Origin: Anastrepha obliqua
Taxonomy: Eukaryota > Arthropoda > Insecta > Diptera > Tephritidae
Reading direction: 5' to 3'
Assembly (NCBI RefSeq): GCF_027943255.1
Contig: NC_072893.1
Location: 89,287,784-89,351,783, forward strand
DNA: 64,000 bases
Part shown: piece after piece, positions 24,201 through 31,394 of the stretch
Layout of the letters: each line of letters begins with the position of its first letter
Numbering within the stretch: the first letter of the stretch is position 1
Notes under the pieces: model-generated
Told to the model about the DNA's origin: nothing
What the model saw: only the letters and a program-made list of their open reading frames with translations
Databases searched by the model: none
Position numbers and translations under genes: made by a program

Positions 24201-27200
24201 TAGCTCTCCAATGAATGTTTGGAAATGTGGATCGATGGAATAATAATCAAGTTACGCCATCTGTTGTAAAACCGCACGAACTTATTCATAGTCCTATTAT
24301 TATTGAGTTATTTTCAGTTTTTGTGTAGGCTAGCTCCACGGCTTTCCCAACAGCAAAAATTTCCGCTTGAAAAATACTGCTCTGGTCCGGCAGCTTGATT
24401 GCCTACCTAATCTCTAGTTTTAAACAGAGTGGGAGCGGGCACTCCGTCTGAAGTTTTAGAGCCGTCTGTATAGATGTGAAAAGTTCTATAGCCAGGCTTT
24501 ATGGTTTTATGCCATCCATCGTCTTCAGTTGTAGTCTGAAACGTTCTCTCCCAATTAAAGCGCAGAGCCATGTAGTCTGTGCAACCTGTACTCCTCTTTC
24601 TTATTGAGCTATGTCCCAAGGTTCTATAAGTAACTACTCCAGCAGTCACTAATCTCCCCGCGGATTTTGCTGCAAGATATTCCACCATAAGGTCAATAGG
24701 TGGTATGCTAAGTATCATTTCTAGTGCCGCCTTAGGAATAGTTATCATTGCTCCTGTTATGCACAGGGTAACGAGTCGCTGAATTCGACGCCTCTAAGTA
24801 AAGGAAAAAAGTCGTCGCTAATGCGTACCGTCGACCTCTCAATCCTCAAATGATAAAGCTCCACAATATCCTAGGTAGTAAGATGGAATTAAATAAAATG
24901 GGCTTTTTAGACCGAGTATTTTAGGAGCTACCAAATCTCTCGGCGCTTCTTGGCTCGACCTTTCAAATTTCAAGATGAAAGAAGAAATGGGAGATGAGAT
25001 GTAAAAGGGAAGAGTTTATGTTGCTCATGTGGTATTCATTTTTGTTTCGTCTGGAAACATTCATAATTCGTGACTGTTCATCGACTAGAGAAAGTTGTGC
25101 AATCTAATTCTCGCTTTAAAAAAAGAAGCAGCCTATGAATATTGCGATATTCAAATTAATTTACTTAAACGGTGAAAGAACTATTTCTTACTTACCTATT
25201 GCTATAGCCAGTAAAAAATCTCTACGATTGAGAGTTTATAGCACTTGTCAATTATGTTCCAAAATCCAATCAGAAATTAGTCAATAATGAATCTCAATAG
25301 ATGTCTGCATTTCCTTTTCCGTATTTCCTCGCTATCTGATCGTGGGTAAATCAGTTATTAAATATCATTTGACAAACTCTAATAAAGTAGGCACTTCCGA
25401 GTTGGTGGATGGAGTTCTTTTAGACAAACCATAAAAAAAAGTCAAGAGTACAACTTTCTTTGATTTATTCTGCCCCTCCCAAAACCTGCGTGCAAAGGTG
25501 AGCCAATTTGATAGAGCAAAAAGTTGGAAAGAGTGAAATGAACGTAAAAGAAATATTCTCAAAAGATAGAAAGCACGCTAAAGCCGCAAGAATTTTGTGT
25601 AGCAAACTGGGAGGAGACAATGCAAATGGAACGCTGAAACCCACGGCTAAGTGAATAGAGAAGATTGCATTAGTTGTTAAGCCCACGTCAGCGGAGAGTT
25701 TTTGTAATATATTTTTAGAATGACTCCTTTCATTTTTCATTTAGAAAAACTATTTCGATACTTTTCACCCAACTCGGTTGCTCACAAACTTCCACTTCCA
25801 TCTGCATAAACTAGTGTCCCATTTTTGGTTAAAACTTGAAACGATTTCCCTACTTTCAAGGTCGGACTTTAGAGATGTCAATCTTGAGGAATTTTTCAAT
25901 AACTCAGTTCAGTGGAGTTCATAGAGAAATGGTCTTAAAATTATTCCTTGATCTCAGCGAAATAGGAATGGGTTATTAGATCACTCAATGTGACGTTGCA
26001 CGTCGAGTATCCTATTCAATGAGCAAAGCAAATTTTCTCATTTAACGAATAATTCACTGAAATTGAGGCAAACCCAGTACATACGGCAGACAACTTATAT
26101 GACAGAAGATGTTGTAGGAGAAAGTTTATATTAAGCTTAGAAGGGAATCCATTCACTATTATTCACAGTTCCTCAACTACGTGGCCGAGATCCAGGACGA
26201 AACAGACAGACCACTCCAGGATCAGACAGTGTACAGACAGGCCATTAACGACATTCATCGGGAGACCCTTACCACCTTCTTAAGCTCCCGACCTCCGAAT
26301 GCCGTTATCGGAGTCCAACCACCACCTATTGCAGACGAAGAGCTCCAGCTTCCCCGAGAGTCTCGCGTAACCTTGGCACAATTTCGTTCTGGATACTGTA
26401 GTAGGTTAAACTCCTACCTATCCAGAATCGACCCCGACATACTAAACATATGTCCAGTATGTGAAGGCACCCCGCACGACACTAACCACCTTTTCATATA
26501 CCCCATCAAACCCACTCATCTAACACCTCTCTCCCTCTGGACCCAACCCGTCGAAACAGCCAGTTTCCTGGGCCTACCGTTAGATGAGCTAGACGAAGAC
26601 GACCGGTAATTACACTACACTGACAGTGCGGCGCACCACATTTAATATATGTACTTATGTATATATCCCTTCAAGCGGAGCCAGACTAATCTCTAGCATA
26701 AAATTTCCTAGTGGGAAGCTTTTGCATACCTTCACTTTCTGGCATGAAATATTGTCGTACGTAAAATGTGTGGGTATTTATAATAATAAAATGAGAACCA
26801 GTCATGCACCAGTCGACAACATTCTTTAGCAACAGTTACCAATAATAATTTCAATCTTTTGTACAAAATTATTATGTCTGTAACCGGTTTACTCATCACA
26901 GGTATTGCATTTACTTTACCATCACCATCACTTCGACCAAGTTATTTGTCCTTCTACGCGATTATGTAAATTTATTTATGCATTTTTTATGCTGTCTGCT
27001 AACTGAAATATTTAATTACAACCATTTCCTTTGTCCTTGCAGTCAATTGATATGCTTTTTGGCGTTGCTGGTCAAGGCGCAGAACTCCATCGAACAGTTG
27101 TCAGCAGAGCCGTCGAGTGAAGTACTTTTCGAAACCTCTCACAAACGTCCTGATGAAAGTGAATTCCAAACATCACATAAAATTCCAAGGCATACTTTTT

Positions 27201-29693
27201 TGCCAGATTCTGATTTATTGCAGAGTGCCATGAATTTGTTACCAACAAAGGAACGCCCAGAACTGAATCCGGTTTTAAGTGCGCTCATCAATGAGGATGT
27301 CATGAAAAGCATCGAGGCCAAGCGTGCCATTGAGAAGGAGGAGTTGGAGCAAATTAAAGCTGAGCTAGACGCAGCGCGTAAGCAAGAAGAAGAGGTCGAA
27401 AATGCCGATGTCACTTACGGTGTGTTGACTACAGCGTCGCCCGTTAAGAAAGTTGCACTCGATGAGGACATAAATGTAGGTTTCGTCGATCAGGCCATTA
27501 ACTTGGATGCTGCCGGTTCGGAAAATAACAAAAAATCACGCATTGAAATCAAAAAAGGACCAAATGGTCAAGATTACGAATATGAATACGTGTACTACTA
27601 TGAAGACGAAGATGATGCCAAACCATCGGAGTCACCAGCTAAAGCCGATTCAAGTGAACGTGGCAAGTCTCGTTACAGCAACATTGAGCGCACCACTGCG
27701 GCGCCAACTGGCAATAGTCTCGTAAGCAACAAGGCTAAGGGTCGCTCATCAAGCATATCGGATAGCACTGGTGATGACGTTGAAGCCGAACGGCTACCTG
27801 CCAATACACGTTTCCCCAGCCGAGGCAAAAACGTTGATGCGCAACCAACACCCGCTTTGGATTCGCTTGAGAACGCAGCCGAAAAGAAGAAAATCAGCGT
27901 AAAACGGCCTAGCTTGGAATTAGTTGACAGTGCAACCTTCAACACGGACGAGAAACAAGTGAAGGGCATCCGGAACAGTGATACCGAAACGAAATCGGCG
28001 ATCGCCATTGAACAAGAACAAGCAGCCGCAGCAGCAGCTCAAGCAGCTGAGAAGAAGGAGGCCGAGGAGAAGCAACGCCGTCAGCCTACTGTCGGCAGTG
28101 ATGAGGAAAATGTGACTGTCAAGAATTTGGATGATGAGGAAGTAGAACAAACAACTTTATCAATGGAGAAGGCAGCATTGGATCTGTATGCGATTTTAGC
28201 GAATGAAAACTTTAACATGGACATGACCACTGATGCCGATACAGAGGTTACAACTGTGCTGCCAGATACCACAAATTCCGATGACGAGACCATGACCACT
28301 TTGGTCGAAGAAGAACCCAGCTCAACTACAACCACCACGACAACAACCACCACTGAAGCGACTACCACAACAACAACTACTACCACCACCACACCCGCGC
28401 CATCGCTGTTCGGTGGCAAACGGCCTGGCTTAAATTCGCCTGGACGTAACCGTTTCAAGTTGAACAAGGGCGGCAAAAGCGAAACTAGCACGACGACAAC
28501 AACAGAAGCACCAGCGGAGGCACCCAAAACAGGCAAAAGTAAAATCAAAGATTTCATTTCGGACAGAATGGTTATCATTAAATTTTTTCTTTCCCAGATC
28601 GTTTCTCACGTCCATCAATCGGCGGACGCGCGCGCCCTGGAGCACGTACCACAACCGCTGCGCCAGCGCCAGCCGAAGAGGAAGAGGAAGTAGCCGCACC
28701 CAAAGAGGTCAAGCCAGTGAGCTCAGGTTTTGGTCGTAGCAGACGTAAGTGCCCATACACATTTCCATTTCACTATTTACACAGCTCTATCTCGCCTATT
28801 CTCCCTAGCACGCAACCGCTTCAACCTACGCAGCACAACAACCACCGAAAAATCGGCCAGCGCTGACAGCGACGATGCTAATGAGGAAGCTGTATCCAGC
28901 ACGACGGCGCGTTCGCTGCGCGGCGGTCGCCCAACATTAGGTCTGCGCGGTCGCAGTCGTACTACAACCGCCAAACCAGCCGCAGATAGTGAGCACAAGG
29001 AAGAAGAAGCGGCCGCTAGTGGCAACGAAGAGAAACCAGCGCCTGCACCAGCGAAACCAGCATCACGATTTGCACGCCCCGGCGGCAATCGGCTGTTGCC
29101 ACGTGGTAAGCTGGCGCGTACCACTGAAGCACCTGCAGCTGATGATTCCGCAGCGGACAGCAGTCATCACAATGATGTGAAAGGTGAAGCGAATGGCGAA
29201 GAGAATGCAGAGAAAGCGGCAGAGGCAGAAGTTAAGCCCGCAGCACCACATGGACTGACTCGTCTGAAGTCGCGTCCACAACTGCACAAGACTGAGAACG
29301 CCAAGCCAAAGGCGGCACCAGCGCCAGTGGCGCCACGCAAAGTCAATCCACTATTGGCTAAGCGACGTCTGCAACTGGGACACTCCACAACGGGTGAGCC
29401 ATACAAATGCCACCCTAAAAGTTGCAGCCATTTTATACTAATTTTTATTCGTTTCTTTTACTTACACAGAAGCGCCCGCTGATGAGGATAACGCCACCGC
29501 TGCCGAAGATTCAAAAACGGAAGAGGAGAGCGCACCAATCGCTGCTTCCGCTGATGCGCCTGCCGATGCTGACAGTGCCAAGGATGAAACTGACGATGAT
29601 ACAGAAACAACAACGAAACAGCAGGCACGCGGTTTGGGACTACTAACGCAAAGAAGGCGTCTGCCACTGCGCAAACCCGGCACTATCCTGTAA
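6232..29693 (+). CDS. Secreted Thr-rich mucin-like protein, 821 aa, five coding exons
   Basis: Coding segments are 6232-6245, 27043-28538, 28598-28744, 28809-29393 and 29470-29693 (2466 nt, 821 codons plus stop). All junctions are GT-AG and keep one frame. Residues 1-17 are a signal peptide (MLLKIQLICFLALLVKA, cleavage likely before QNS). Then come an acidic/basic helical stretch (about 91-126, EAKRAIEKEELEQIKAEL), a Tyr/Asp/Glu patch YEYEYVYYYEDEDD (about 183-196), an Ala/Gln/Glu helix (about 330-350) and two poly-Thr runs (about 431-456). The C-terminal half repeats basic RNRF/GGR-type patches, each followed by TTTT/TEAP and an acidic Ala/Glu stretch, ending RRRLPLRKPGTIL. No enzyme domain, transmembrane segment or Cys-rich domain was seen. 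The product is probably an O-glycosylated extracellular-matrix or cuticle/lumen protein. Function is inference, and I cannot name the orthologue. Confidence 0.8.
7140..7312 (-). repeat. tRNA-derived SINE, antisense copy
   Basis: Read on the minus strand it has an A-box-like AGCCAAATGGGTTGG (about 7289-7303), a B-box-like ATTCGGACCGA (about 7265-7275), then AACACCAAAT and a body containing CCTCCGAGTGTATTTCTGCC. The same order occurs in the copy at 35438-35656. The B box is mutated, so Pol III activity is doubtful. Confidence 0.65.
7313..8215. other. Intronic sequence, nothing recognised
   Basis: AT-rich. One 78-codon minus-strand open frame (7412-7648) has no recognisable motif. Confidence 0.4.
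8218..8505 (+). mobile_element. Non-LTR retrotransposon ORF2 C-terminal fragment
   Basis: The plus-strand translation around 8280-8340 reads ECKLCLEDAETTKHIIC, the CxxC...HxxxC zinc-binding tail found after the RNase H region in many non-LTR ORF2 proteins. The preceding LTGHYYLNYHLSSL (8220-8262) is the usual 'TGH..LNxHL' lead-in. Frameshifts and stops are present. Only the last part of the element is left. Confidence 0.75.
8510..9160. other. Intronic sequence, nothing recognised
   Basis: AT-rich with no recognised coding or repeat structure. Confidence 0.4.
9166..9690 (-). mobile_element. Rosa-like (DD41D) transposase fragment with one terminal repeat
   Basis: The minus strand at about 9452-9637 gives VWAETQSWNEDLETPLHPEKV, matching the block between the first and second catalytic Asp of rosa-type transposases (the family pattern is '(W)xE..P..(L)HPEKVTVWC'). 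The sequence at 9172-9200 (GGGTCTTCAAAAAAGACGCC) matches the terminal repeat of the neighbouring element at 9992-11762. Catalytic blocks are missing and several stops are present. Confidence 0.5.
9700..9985. other. Unassigned sequence between two rosa-like remnants
   Basis: No coding similarity noticed. It may be the eroded remainder of the element at 9166-9690. Confidence 0.3.
10466..11692 (-). mobile_element. Mariner element (DD34D), TA target duplication
   Basis: A 1227-bp element with terminal repeats starting CGAGGGGTGCCTTTTAT at 10466 and ending in the reverse complement at 11692, each flanked by TA (10464-10465 and 11693-11694). It is inserted into a rosa-like element within the host gene's first intron, antisense to the gene. 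Length and TIRs are those of a full-length mariner. Confidence 0.9.
10680..11519 (-). pseudogene. Mariner transposase pseudogene
   Basis: The start at 11519 reads MELNREHLRAIIFYNFRRGL, then YRWYGEFNRGRSSLQDEFR and GRPKSVV, a mariner N-terminal bipartite HTH region. Frameshifts near 11190 and 10990 break the frame. The last segment (10680-10988) keeps LHQDNASSHTS and HPPYSPDLAPNDFFLF. The second and third Asp are separated by 34 residues, as expected for mariner. The region of the first catalytic Asp lies in the frameshifted part and is not intact. No functional enzyme. Confidence 0.85.
11766..13955. other. Intronic, microsatellite-rich, no gene recognised
   Basis: Contains GT, CA and GTAT-type runs (12487-12512, 12614-12648, 12872-12890). 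Open frames of up to 78 codons follow these runs on both strands and have repetitive translations, so they are not called as genes. Confidence 0.5.
12487..12512. repeat. GT dinucleotide microsatellite
   Basis: A near-perfect GT run within the first intron. A CA run at 12872-12890 and a GTAT-type run at 12614-12648 lie close by. Confidence 0.8.
13960..14165 (-). mobile_element. Tc1-like transposase C-terminal fragment
   Basis: The minus-strand translation reads KGRVELKNAIFEEWHKI near 14045-14095, then a stretch ending RGSHTK near 13962, the usual C-terminal end of Tc1-type transposases ('L..AI..EW..I......L..SM..R...V...KG..TKY'). Stops are present and no terminal repeats were found. It is a short relic. 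Confidence 0.55.
14170..15395. other. Intronic sequence, unassigned
   Basis: Two overlapping open frames at 14520-14852 (67 codons minus, 100 codons plus) have no recognised motif. 14200-14420 is richer in GC than its surroundings and may be an old repeat, but no family was recognised. Confidence 0.35.
15400..16185 (-). mobile_element. Non-LTR retrotransposon fragment (RTE-like reverse transcriptase)
   Basis: On the minus strand, 16179 onward reads PAGITIAYADDIAIVARSKR. YADD (about 16111-16122) is the reverse-transcriptase active-site motif. VNEGKTKYL and FEGVQLLKYL follow. After a broken middle, 15400-15530 gives WVEQVIADPKELRVRAEWK and ends PVDEADAHTEL then stop, the characteristic end of this ORF. 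The copy is 5' truncated and has several stops. Related tails occur at 32105-32410 and 52235-52525. Confidence 0.8.
16190..16540. other. Intronic AT-rich spacer
   Basis: No coding or repeat signal recognised, except that ATAAGTTAAG near 16503 is the inverse of CTTAACTTAT near 17122 on the far side of the LTR-like block. Confidence 0.35.
16545..17120 (-). repeat. Probable solo LTR of an LTR retrotransposon
   Basis: A 575-bp block with markedly higher GC than the flanks and no coding capacity. Read on the minus strand it has a TATAAAA box (complement at about 16648-16654) followed by GGCGGTATCATTGCC, then two AATAAA-type signals (complements at about 16565-16585) roughly 70-85 bases downstream. 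This is the U3-R-U5 layout of an LTR. TG/CA ends are plausible at 16547 and 17118, but no target duplication is clear. The family (possibly BEL/Pao-like) is a guess. Confidence 0.5.
17140..17500. other. Intronic sequence, nothing recognised
   Basis: No protein motif or repeat structure seen. Confidence 0.35.
17503..17560 (+). repeat. MITE end (GGCGCAAAATTAATCA family), single end
   Basis: CACAAGGTGGCGCAAAATTA followed by ATCATCCATTTG matches the terminal repeat of the MITE copies at 43988-44203, 56255-56436 and 63058-63258. The opposite end was not found nearby. Confidence 0.5.
17561..18007. other. Intronic sequence, nothing recognised
   Basis: A 120-codon minus-strand open frame (17446-17808) overlaps the MITE end and has no family resemblance. 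It is probably fortuitous. Confidence 0.35.
18008..18049. repeat. Two tandem copies of a 21-bp unit
   Basis: GAAACTCAGTCTGGAGTAATG is repeated perfectly twice, at 18008-18028 and 18029-18049. Looks like a recent small tandem duplication in the intron. Confidence 0.9.
18080..18175 (-). repeat. SINE body fragment
   Basis: TTTGCCATTGCCTACCGAGG followed by GACCGCTCCTAGGAAAAATT and ATTTGGTGTTTTGTGTCGG is the body of the SINE seen at 7140 and 35438, in minus orientation. The tRNA-like head is mostly missing. Confidence 0.6.
20064..20095. repeat. GCACT pentanucleotide microsatellite
   Basis: Six to seven imperfect copies of TGCAC. On both strands it creates Cys/Thr/Ala/Leu-repeat open frames that are artefacts. 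Confidence 0.85.
20988..21010. repeat. CA dinucleotide microsatellite
   Basis: About eleven perfect CA units within the first intron. Confidence 0.9.
21779..21793. repeat. Target-site duplication, left copy
   Basis: TCGACGCCTCTAAGT. An identical 15-mer is at 24785-24799. The pair brackets the minus-strand non-LTR element between them and fixes its boundaries. Confidence 0.85.
22514..23004 (+). mobile_element. Rosa-like (DD41D) element, internally deleted
   Basis: Bounded by inverted GGTTTTCCAATAA at about 22515 and TTATTGGAAAACC at 22990-23002. The plus-strand translation from 22570 gives ELDGIDLDNV, then ESIDLLREKFPDRVISRRGD, NWPLRSCDFFLWGH (the family has about five more residues here, 'CDLTPLDFFLW', so the third catalytic Asp region is shortened), VMENFMKRILPCKRGRGG and the end HSPDVIFHY, stop at 22904. 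The N-terminal half and the first two Asp blocks are absent. It sits inside the non-LTR element. Confidence 0.75.
23015..24294 (-). mobile_element. Mariner element (DD34D), almost intact
   Basis: A 1280-bp element with about 28-bp terminal inverted repeats (GGACTATGAATAAGTTCGTG at 23015, reverse complement ending at 24294), flanked by TA at 23013-23014 and 24295-24296. It inserted a few bases from the right end of the rosa-like element, making a third layer of nesting. Sharp TIRs and an essentially unbroken transposase frame point to the youngest insertion of the nest. Confidence 0.93.
23085..24131 (-). pseudogene. Mariner transposase with a single in-frame stop
   Basis: 349 codons in one frame from ATG at 24131 (MKMSNFVPNNVFLRGILLHY) to TAA at 23085 (ending SDGQYFEY). 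The only lesion is TGA at codon 116 (complement of 23784-23786), in KAMGMI-stop-KVGHWVPYEL, where the family has a charged or polar residue. A CGA-to-TGA transition would explain it. The N-terminal HTH (CQKWFARFKSGDF), WVPYEL linker, TGDEKW (first Asp), LQHDNARPH (second) and YSPDLAPSDYYLF (third, 34 residues later) are all present. The Tyr-rich, WWDQ-containing core resembles the Mos1/cecropia side of the family. As it stands it encodes a 115-residue DNA-binding fragment. Confidence 0.9.
24785..24799. repeat. Target-site duplication, right copy
   Basis: TCGACGCCTCTAAGT, identical to 21779-21793. Confidence 0.85.
24800..26160. other. Intronic sequence, nothing recognised
   Basis: Open frames at 25365-25740 (minus, up to 91 codons) have no family resemblance. 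No repeat structure seen. Confidence 0.4.
26163..26620 (+). mobile_element. Non-LTR retrotransposon ORF2 C-terminal fragment
   Basis: An uninterrupted plus-strand frame ending at 26609 reads VYRQAINDIHRETL, VTLAQFRSGYCSRLNSYLSR, then CPVCEGTPHDTNHLF (CxxC...H zinc-binding tail) and TPLSLWTQPVETASFLGLPL, stop. This is the C-terminal end of a jockey/CR1-type ORF2. The expected second zinc Cys (…NHLFxCP) is Tyr in this copy. It is a 5'-truncated insert, relatively young because the frame is unbroken, and in the same orientation as the host gene. Confidence 0.8.
26621..27042 (+). other. End of first intron with polypyrimidine tract and acceptor
   Basis: No coding signal. It ends CATTTCCTTTGTCCTTGCAG at 27042, a strong consensus 3' splice site. 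Confidence 0.7.
27043..28538 (+). CDS. Coding exon 2 of the secreted mucin-like gene
   Basis: 1496 nt, entered in phase 2 and left in phase 1 (AAA A|GTAAAAT). It encodes the rest of the signal peptide, the charged N-terminal region, the Tyr/acidic patch at about 27572-27615, the Ala/Gln/Glu segment at about 28018-28078, and the poly-Thr runs at about 28320-28394, where ACN codons are mixed, so the run is not a pure microsatellite. It is the most GC-balanced long open frame in the window. Confidence 0.9.
28539..28597 (+). other. Intron 2, 59 nt, phase 1
   Basis: GTAAAATC at the donor, TTTCTTTCCCAG at the acceptor. If it is retained, the frame shifts and stops at 28691. When it is removed, the RNRF-type repeat pattern continues (GK|N-RFSRPS), which confirms the splice. 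Confidence 0.88.
28598..28744 (+). CDS. Coding exon 3 of the secreted mucin-like gene
   Basis: 147 nt, bounded by phase-1 introns on both sides, so it could be skipped without a frameshift. It encodes RFSRPSIGGRARPGARTTTT, then AAPAPAEEEEEVAAPKEV and SSGFGRSR: one basic, Thr and acidic repeat module. Confidence 0.88.
28745..28808 (+). other. Intron 3, 64 nt, phase 1
   Basis: Donor GTAAGT, acceptor TTCTCCCTAG. Confidence 0.88.
28809..29393 (+). CDS. Coding exon 4 of the secreted mucin-like gene
   Basis: 585 nt, phase 1 on both sides. It encodes several more modules: RNRFNLRSTTTTEK, GRPTLGLRGRSRTTTAKP, RFARPGGNRLLPRGKLARTT, RLKSRPQLHKTE and LLAKRRLQLGHSTT, each separated by acidic Ala/Glu/Asp stretches. 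Confidence 0.9.
29394..29469 (+). other. Intron 4, 76 nt, phase 1
   Basis: Donor GTGAGC, acceptor TTTTACTTACACAG. Confidence 0.88.
29470..29693 (+). CDS. Last coding exon of the secreted mucin-like gene
   Basis: 224 nt including TAA at 29691-29693. It begins EAPADEDNATAAEDSKTEEE, continues acidic to DDDTETTTKQQ, and ends with the basic tail GLLTQRRRLPLRKPGTIL. Confidence 0.9.
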
Positions 29694-30430
29694 ATTTGTG
29701 AGCACCTGTGTGATGAATTAAATCCCAGTGTGATGGAGCACAACAATACGAAGTGTCAAACAAACAGCAAATAGAGCGTAAGCAGCACTCACCTGCTGAC
29801 CTCACAATGCAGTCGTTGCTCTCTGCTTGGGTTAATTTAAAGAAAAAATCAAATATCAATTAATCACTTAATAATTTTACTATTTGTTATTTGTAGTTTG
29901 ACTTGAAGAAAATACTCGTTAGAAACACATTAATTTGGCTTGATTTCGGCCACAGTCGATTTTTATTAAATATTTTAATATTATGTGTGTTTTTTTTTTT
30001 TTTGATATACTCATACTTAATATTTACAACGCGTAAAATGCCCTTTTGTACTCCACTGCCCGCTGCCAGTTTTGAGTGTAGTACGTACCCGTATTTTAAG
30101 TGTGTACCTTTTATTGTATAATTTTGTAAGCATTTATAATTACATACATACATAGATACATGTGTAACTACATACATACAGACATGTATACACCCAACAA
30201 TCGAACAAAATTTTAAAATTATCAAATACTATTTGGAAAAGCTATTAACTTGTAATTAGTACACATGTACATGCGCCCCTACGCATAAACACATACACAC
30301 ACACACTTAGCCACCCAAGTAATGTAGGTGTATTTTATTGTACTATACGAGTACTATTTGTTCAATAATGTGTGAAGTTGAATTGAAAATTGTAAGAGAG
30401 AAAGACAAATAAAAATATCTTAAACATAAA
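29694..30430 (+). other. 3' untranslated region of the secreted mucin-like gene
   Basis: AT-rich, with a CATACATA-type run near 30145-30185 and a CA run near 30292-30304. A canonical AATAAA at 30408-30413 is the best polyadenylation signal. Confidence 0.65.
30408..30413 (+). terminator. Polyadenylation signal AATAAA
   Basis: First strong AATAAA after the stop codon in an A-rich 3' context. Cleavage is expected 10-30 bases further on. Confidence 0.6.
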
Positions 30431-31155
30431 TAATGCCGCTGCAACTATGAACATTCGGAACAAAACAAAGCCTACTTTCAGGCGTTACTCCAAAGGTGTT
30501 CACACACCGTATATCTACCTCGCCATCATAATTTACGAACCAACTACTCACAGGCACTTTGAATAGCATGAGTGCAGCTCATTGAGGTTACCTCATAAAC
30601 TGTGTTTACAACTTCGTTATTCCACTCGTAAAATTCATGAGCAATATCAGGTTTTATTATCCACATCCATATGCACGGAGGCGCACATATGTGTGTGTGT
30701 GTTTGTGTTGATATTCAGTTGAGATTGTTTTGCTGCTGTTTTGGCCCACAGCTTCGATGTTTGGTTGCCTCGTTGCTTCGTTTCGCCTTTTAATAGGCTA
30801 GTGCCAAGGAAATGTCACAAAATTACCTGAATGCCTGCGGTAATGTAAATGGAATCACATTTCCAACTCGCTGCATTCGAACTTTGACTTTCTTACTTAT
30901 GGGAAGCGATGCTGAAGCATACCAAATTGCATGCCCACATACATATGGACAAATAGTGAGCCCTAAAAGTATTCATAAAAATACGATTTTTGCTATTATA
31001 GTATTTAACGTATACTGTATGCAGTGTAAACCACAGGGTAGCTCTTTTATGAACCATATGCTGTTTTGACAGTTATCGCTCTTTCACGCAGGAAATCTTG
31101 CCAGAAAGCCCGCGTAGCGAAATGAGTCGCTTTACGCTTCAACAACGTTGGGATA
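30431..31155. other. Intergenic, nothing recognised
   Basis: No recognised protein or repeat. A short GT run lies near 30690-30706. Confidence 0.4.
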
Positions 31156-31157
31156 TA

Positions 31158-31376
31158 AGAATAAATAAATAATTGGTGCGTACACTTCTTTGAGGTGTTT
31201 GGCCGAGCTCCTCTTCCGATTTGTCGTTTGCGTCTTGATGTTGTTCCACAATTGGAGGGGCCTACAGTTTTAAGCCGACTCTGAACGGCAAATAAGTTTT
31301 TATGGGGAATTTTGCATACCAGAAATACACTTGGAGGATTGCCTTTGCCTGCCGAAGGGAGAAAATACGAAACACG
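31158..31376 (-). repeat. SINE 3' body, longer version
   Basis: Read on the minus strand: the motif complementary to TGCCTTTGCCTGCCGAAGG, then GCCGTTCAGAGTCGGCTTAA, CTGTAGGCCCCTCCAATTGT and GAGGAGCTCGGCCAAACACC, ending GTACGCACCAATTATTTATT. It shares its first part with the SINEs at 7140 and 35438 and shows the longer tail. The tRNA head is missing. Confidence 0.55.
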
Positions 31377-31394
31377 GCTATGTGACTATGTTAA

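Larger units (their letters stand above)
21794..24784 (-). mobile_element. 5'-truncated non-LTR retrotransposon with two nested DNA transposons
   Basis: Read on the minus strand from 24784: IQRLVTLCITGAMITIPKAA, then the RNase H start FHIYTDGSKTSDG (about 24460-24490) and SSIFQAEIFAVGKAVE (about 24330-24380). Two DNA transposons interrupt it (22514-24294). After them it resumes with YVDN (about 22500), HIYWALGHKGIIGNEIVGEI (about 22340-22420) and a C-terminal zinc-tail region ending CLCPELS...CLGVPQVEGLEDI (about 21940-22050). The 3' end has a CCTAACCTAAC-type tail instead of poly-A, as in some R1/LOA-like elements. A 15-bp TSD flanks it. Clade assignment is tentative. Confidence 0.85.
6246..27042 (+). 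other. First intron, 20.8 kb, transposon-filled
   Basis: It starts GTAAGT and ends TTTGTCCTTGCAG. It splits codon five of the secreted-protein gene and accounts for about a third of the window. It contains at least ten transposon or SINE pieces, listed separately, plus microsatellites. The gene's cis-regulatory elements probably lie here too, but none can be named from sequence alone. Confidence 0.7.

Noticed and set aside
25465..25740. 91-codon minus-strand frame with hydrophobic stretches, possible membrane protein
   Set aside because: No start context, no homology recognised, inside the first intron. Hydrophobicity follows from T-rich DNA.
28081..28578. 165-codon minus-strand frame rich in Val/Ser opposite the poly-Thr exon
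   Set aside because: It is the antisense shadow of ACN/ACA repeats in the real exon.
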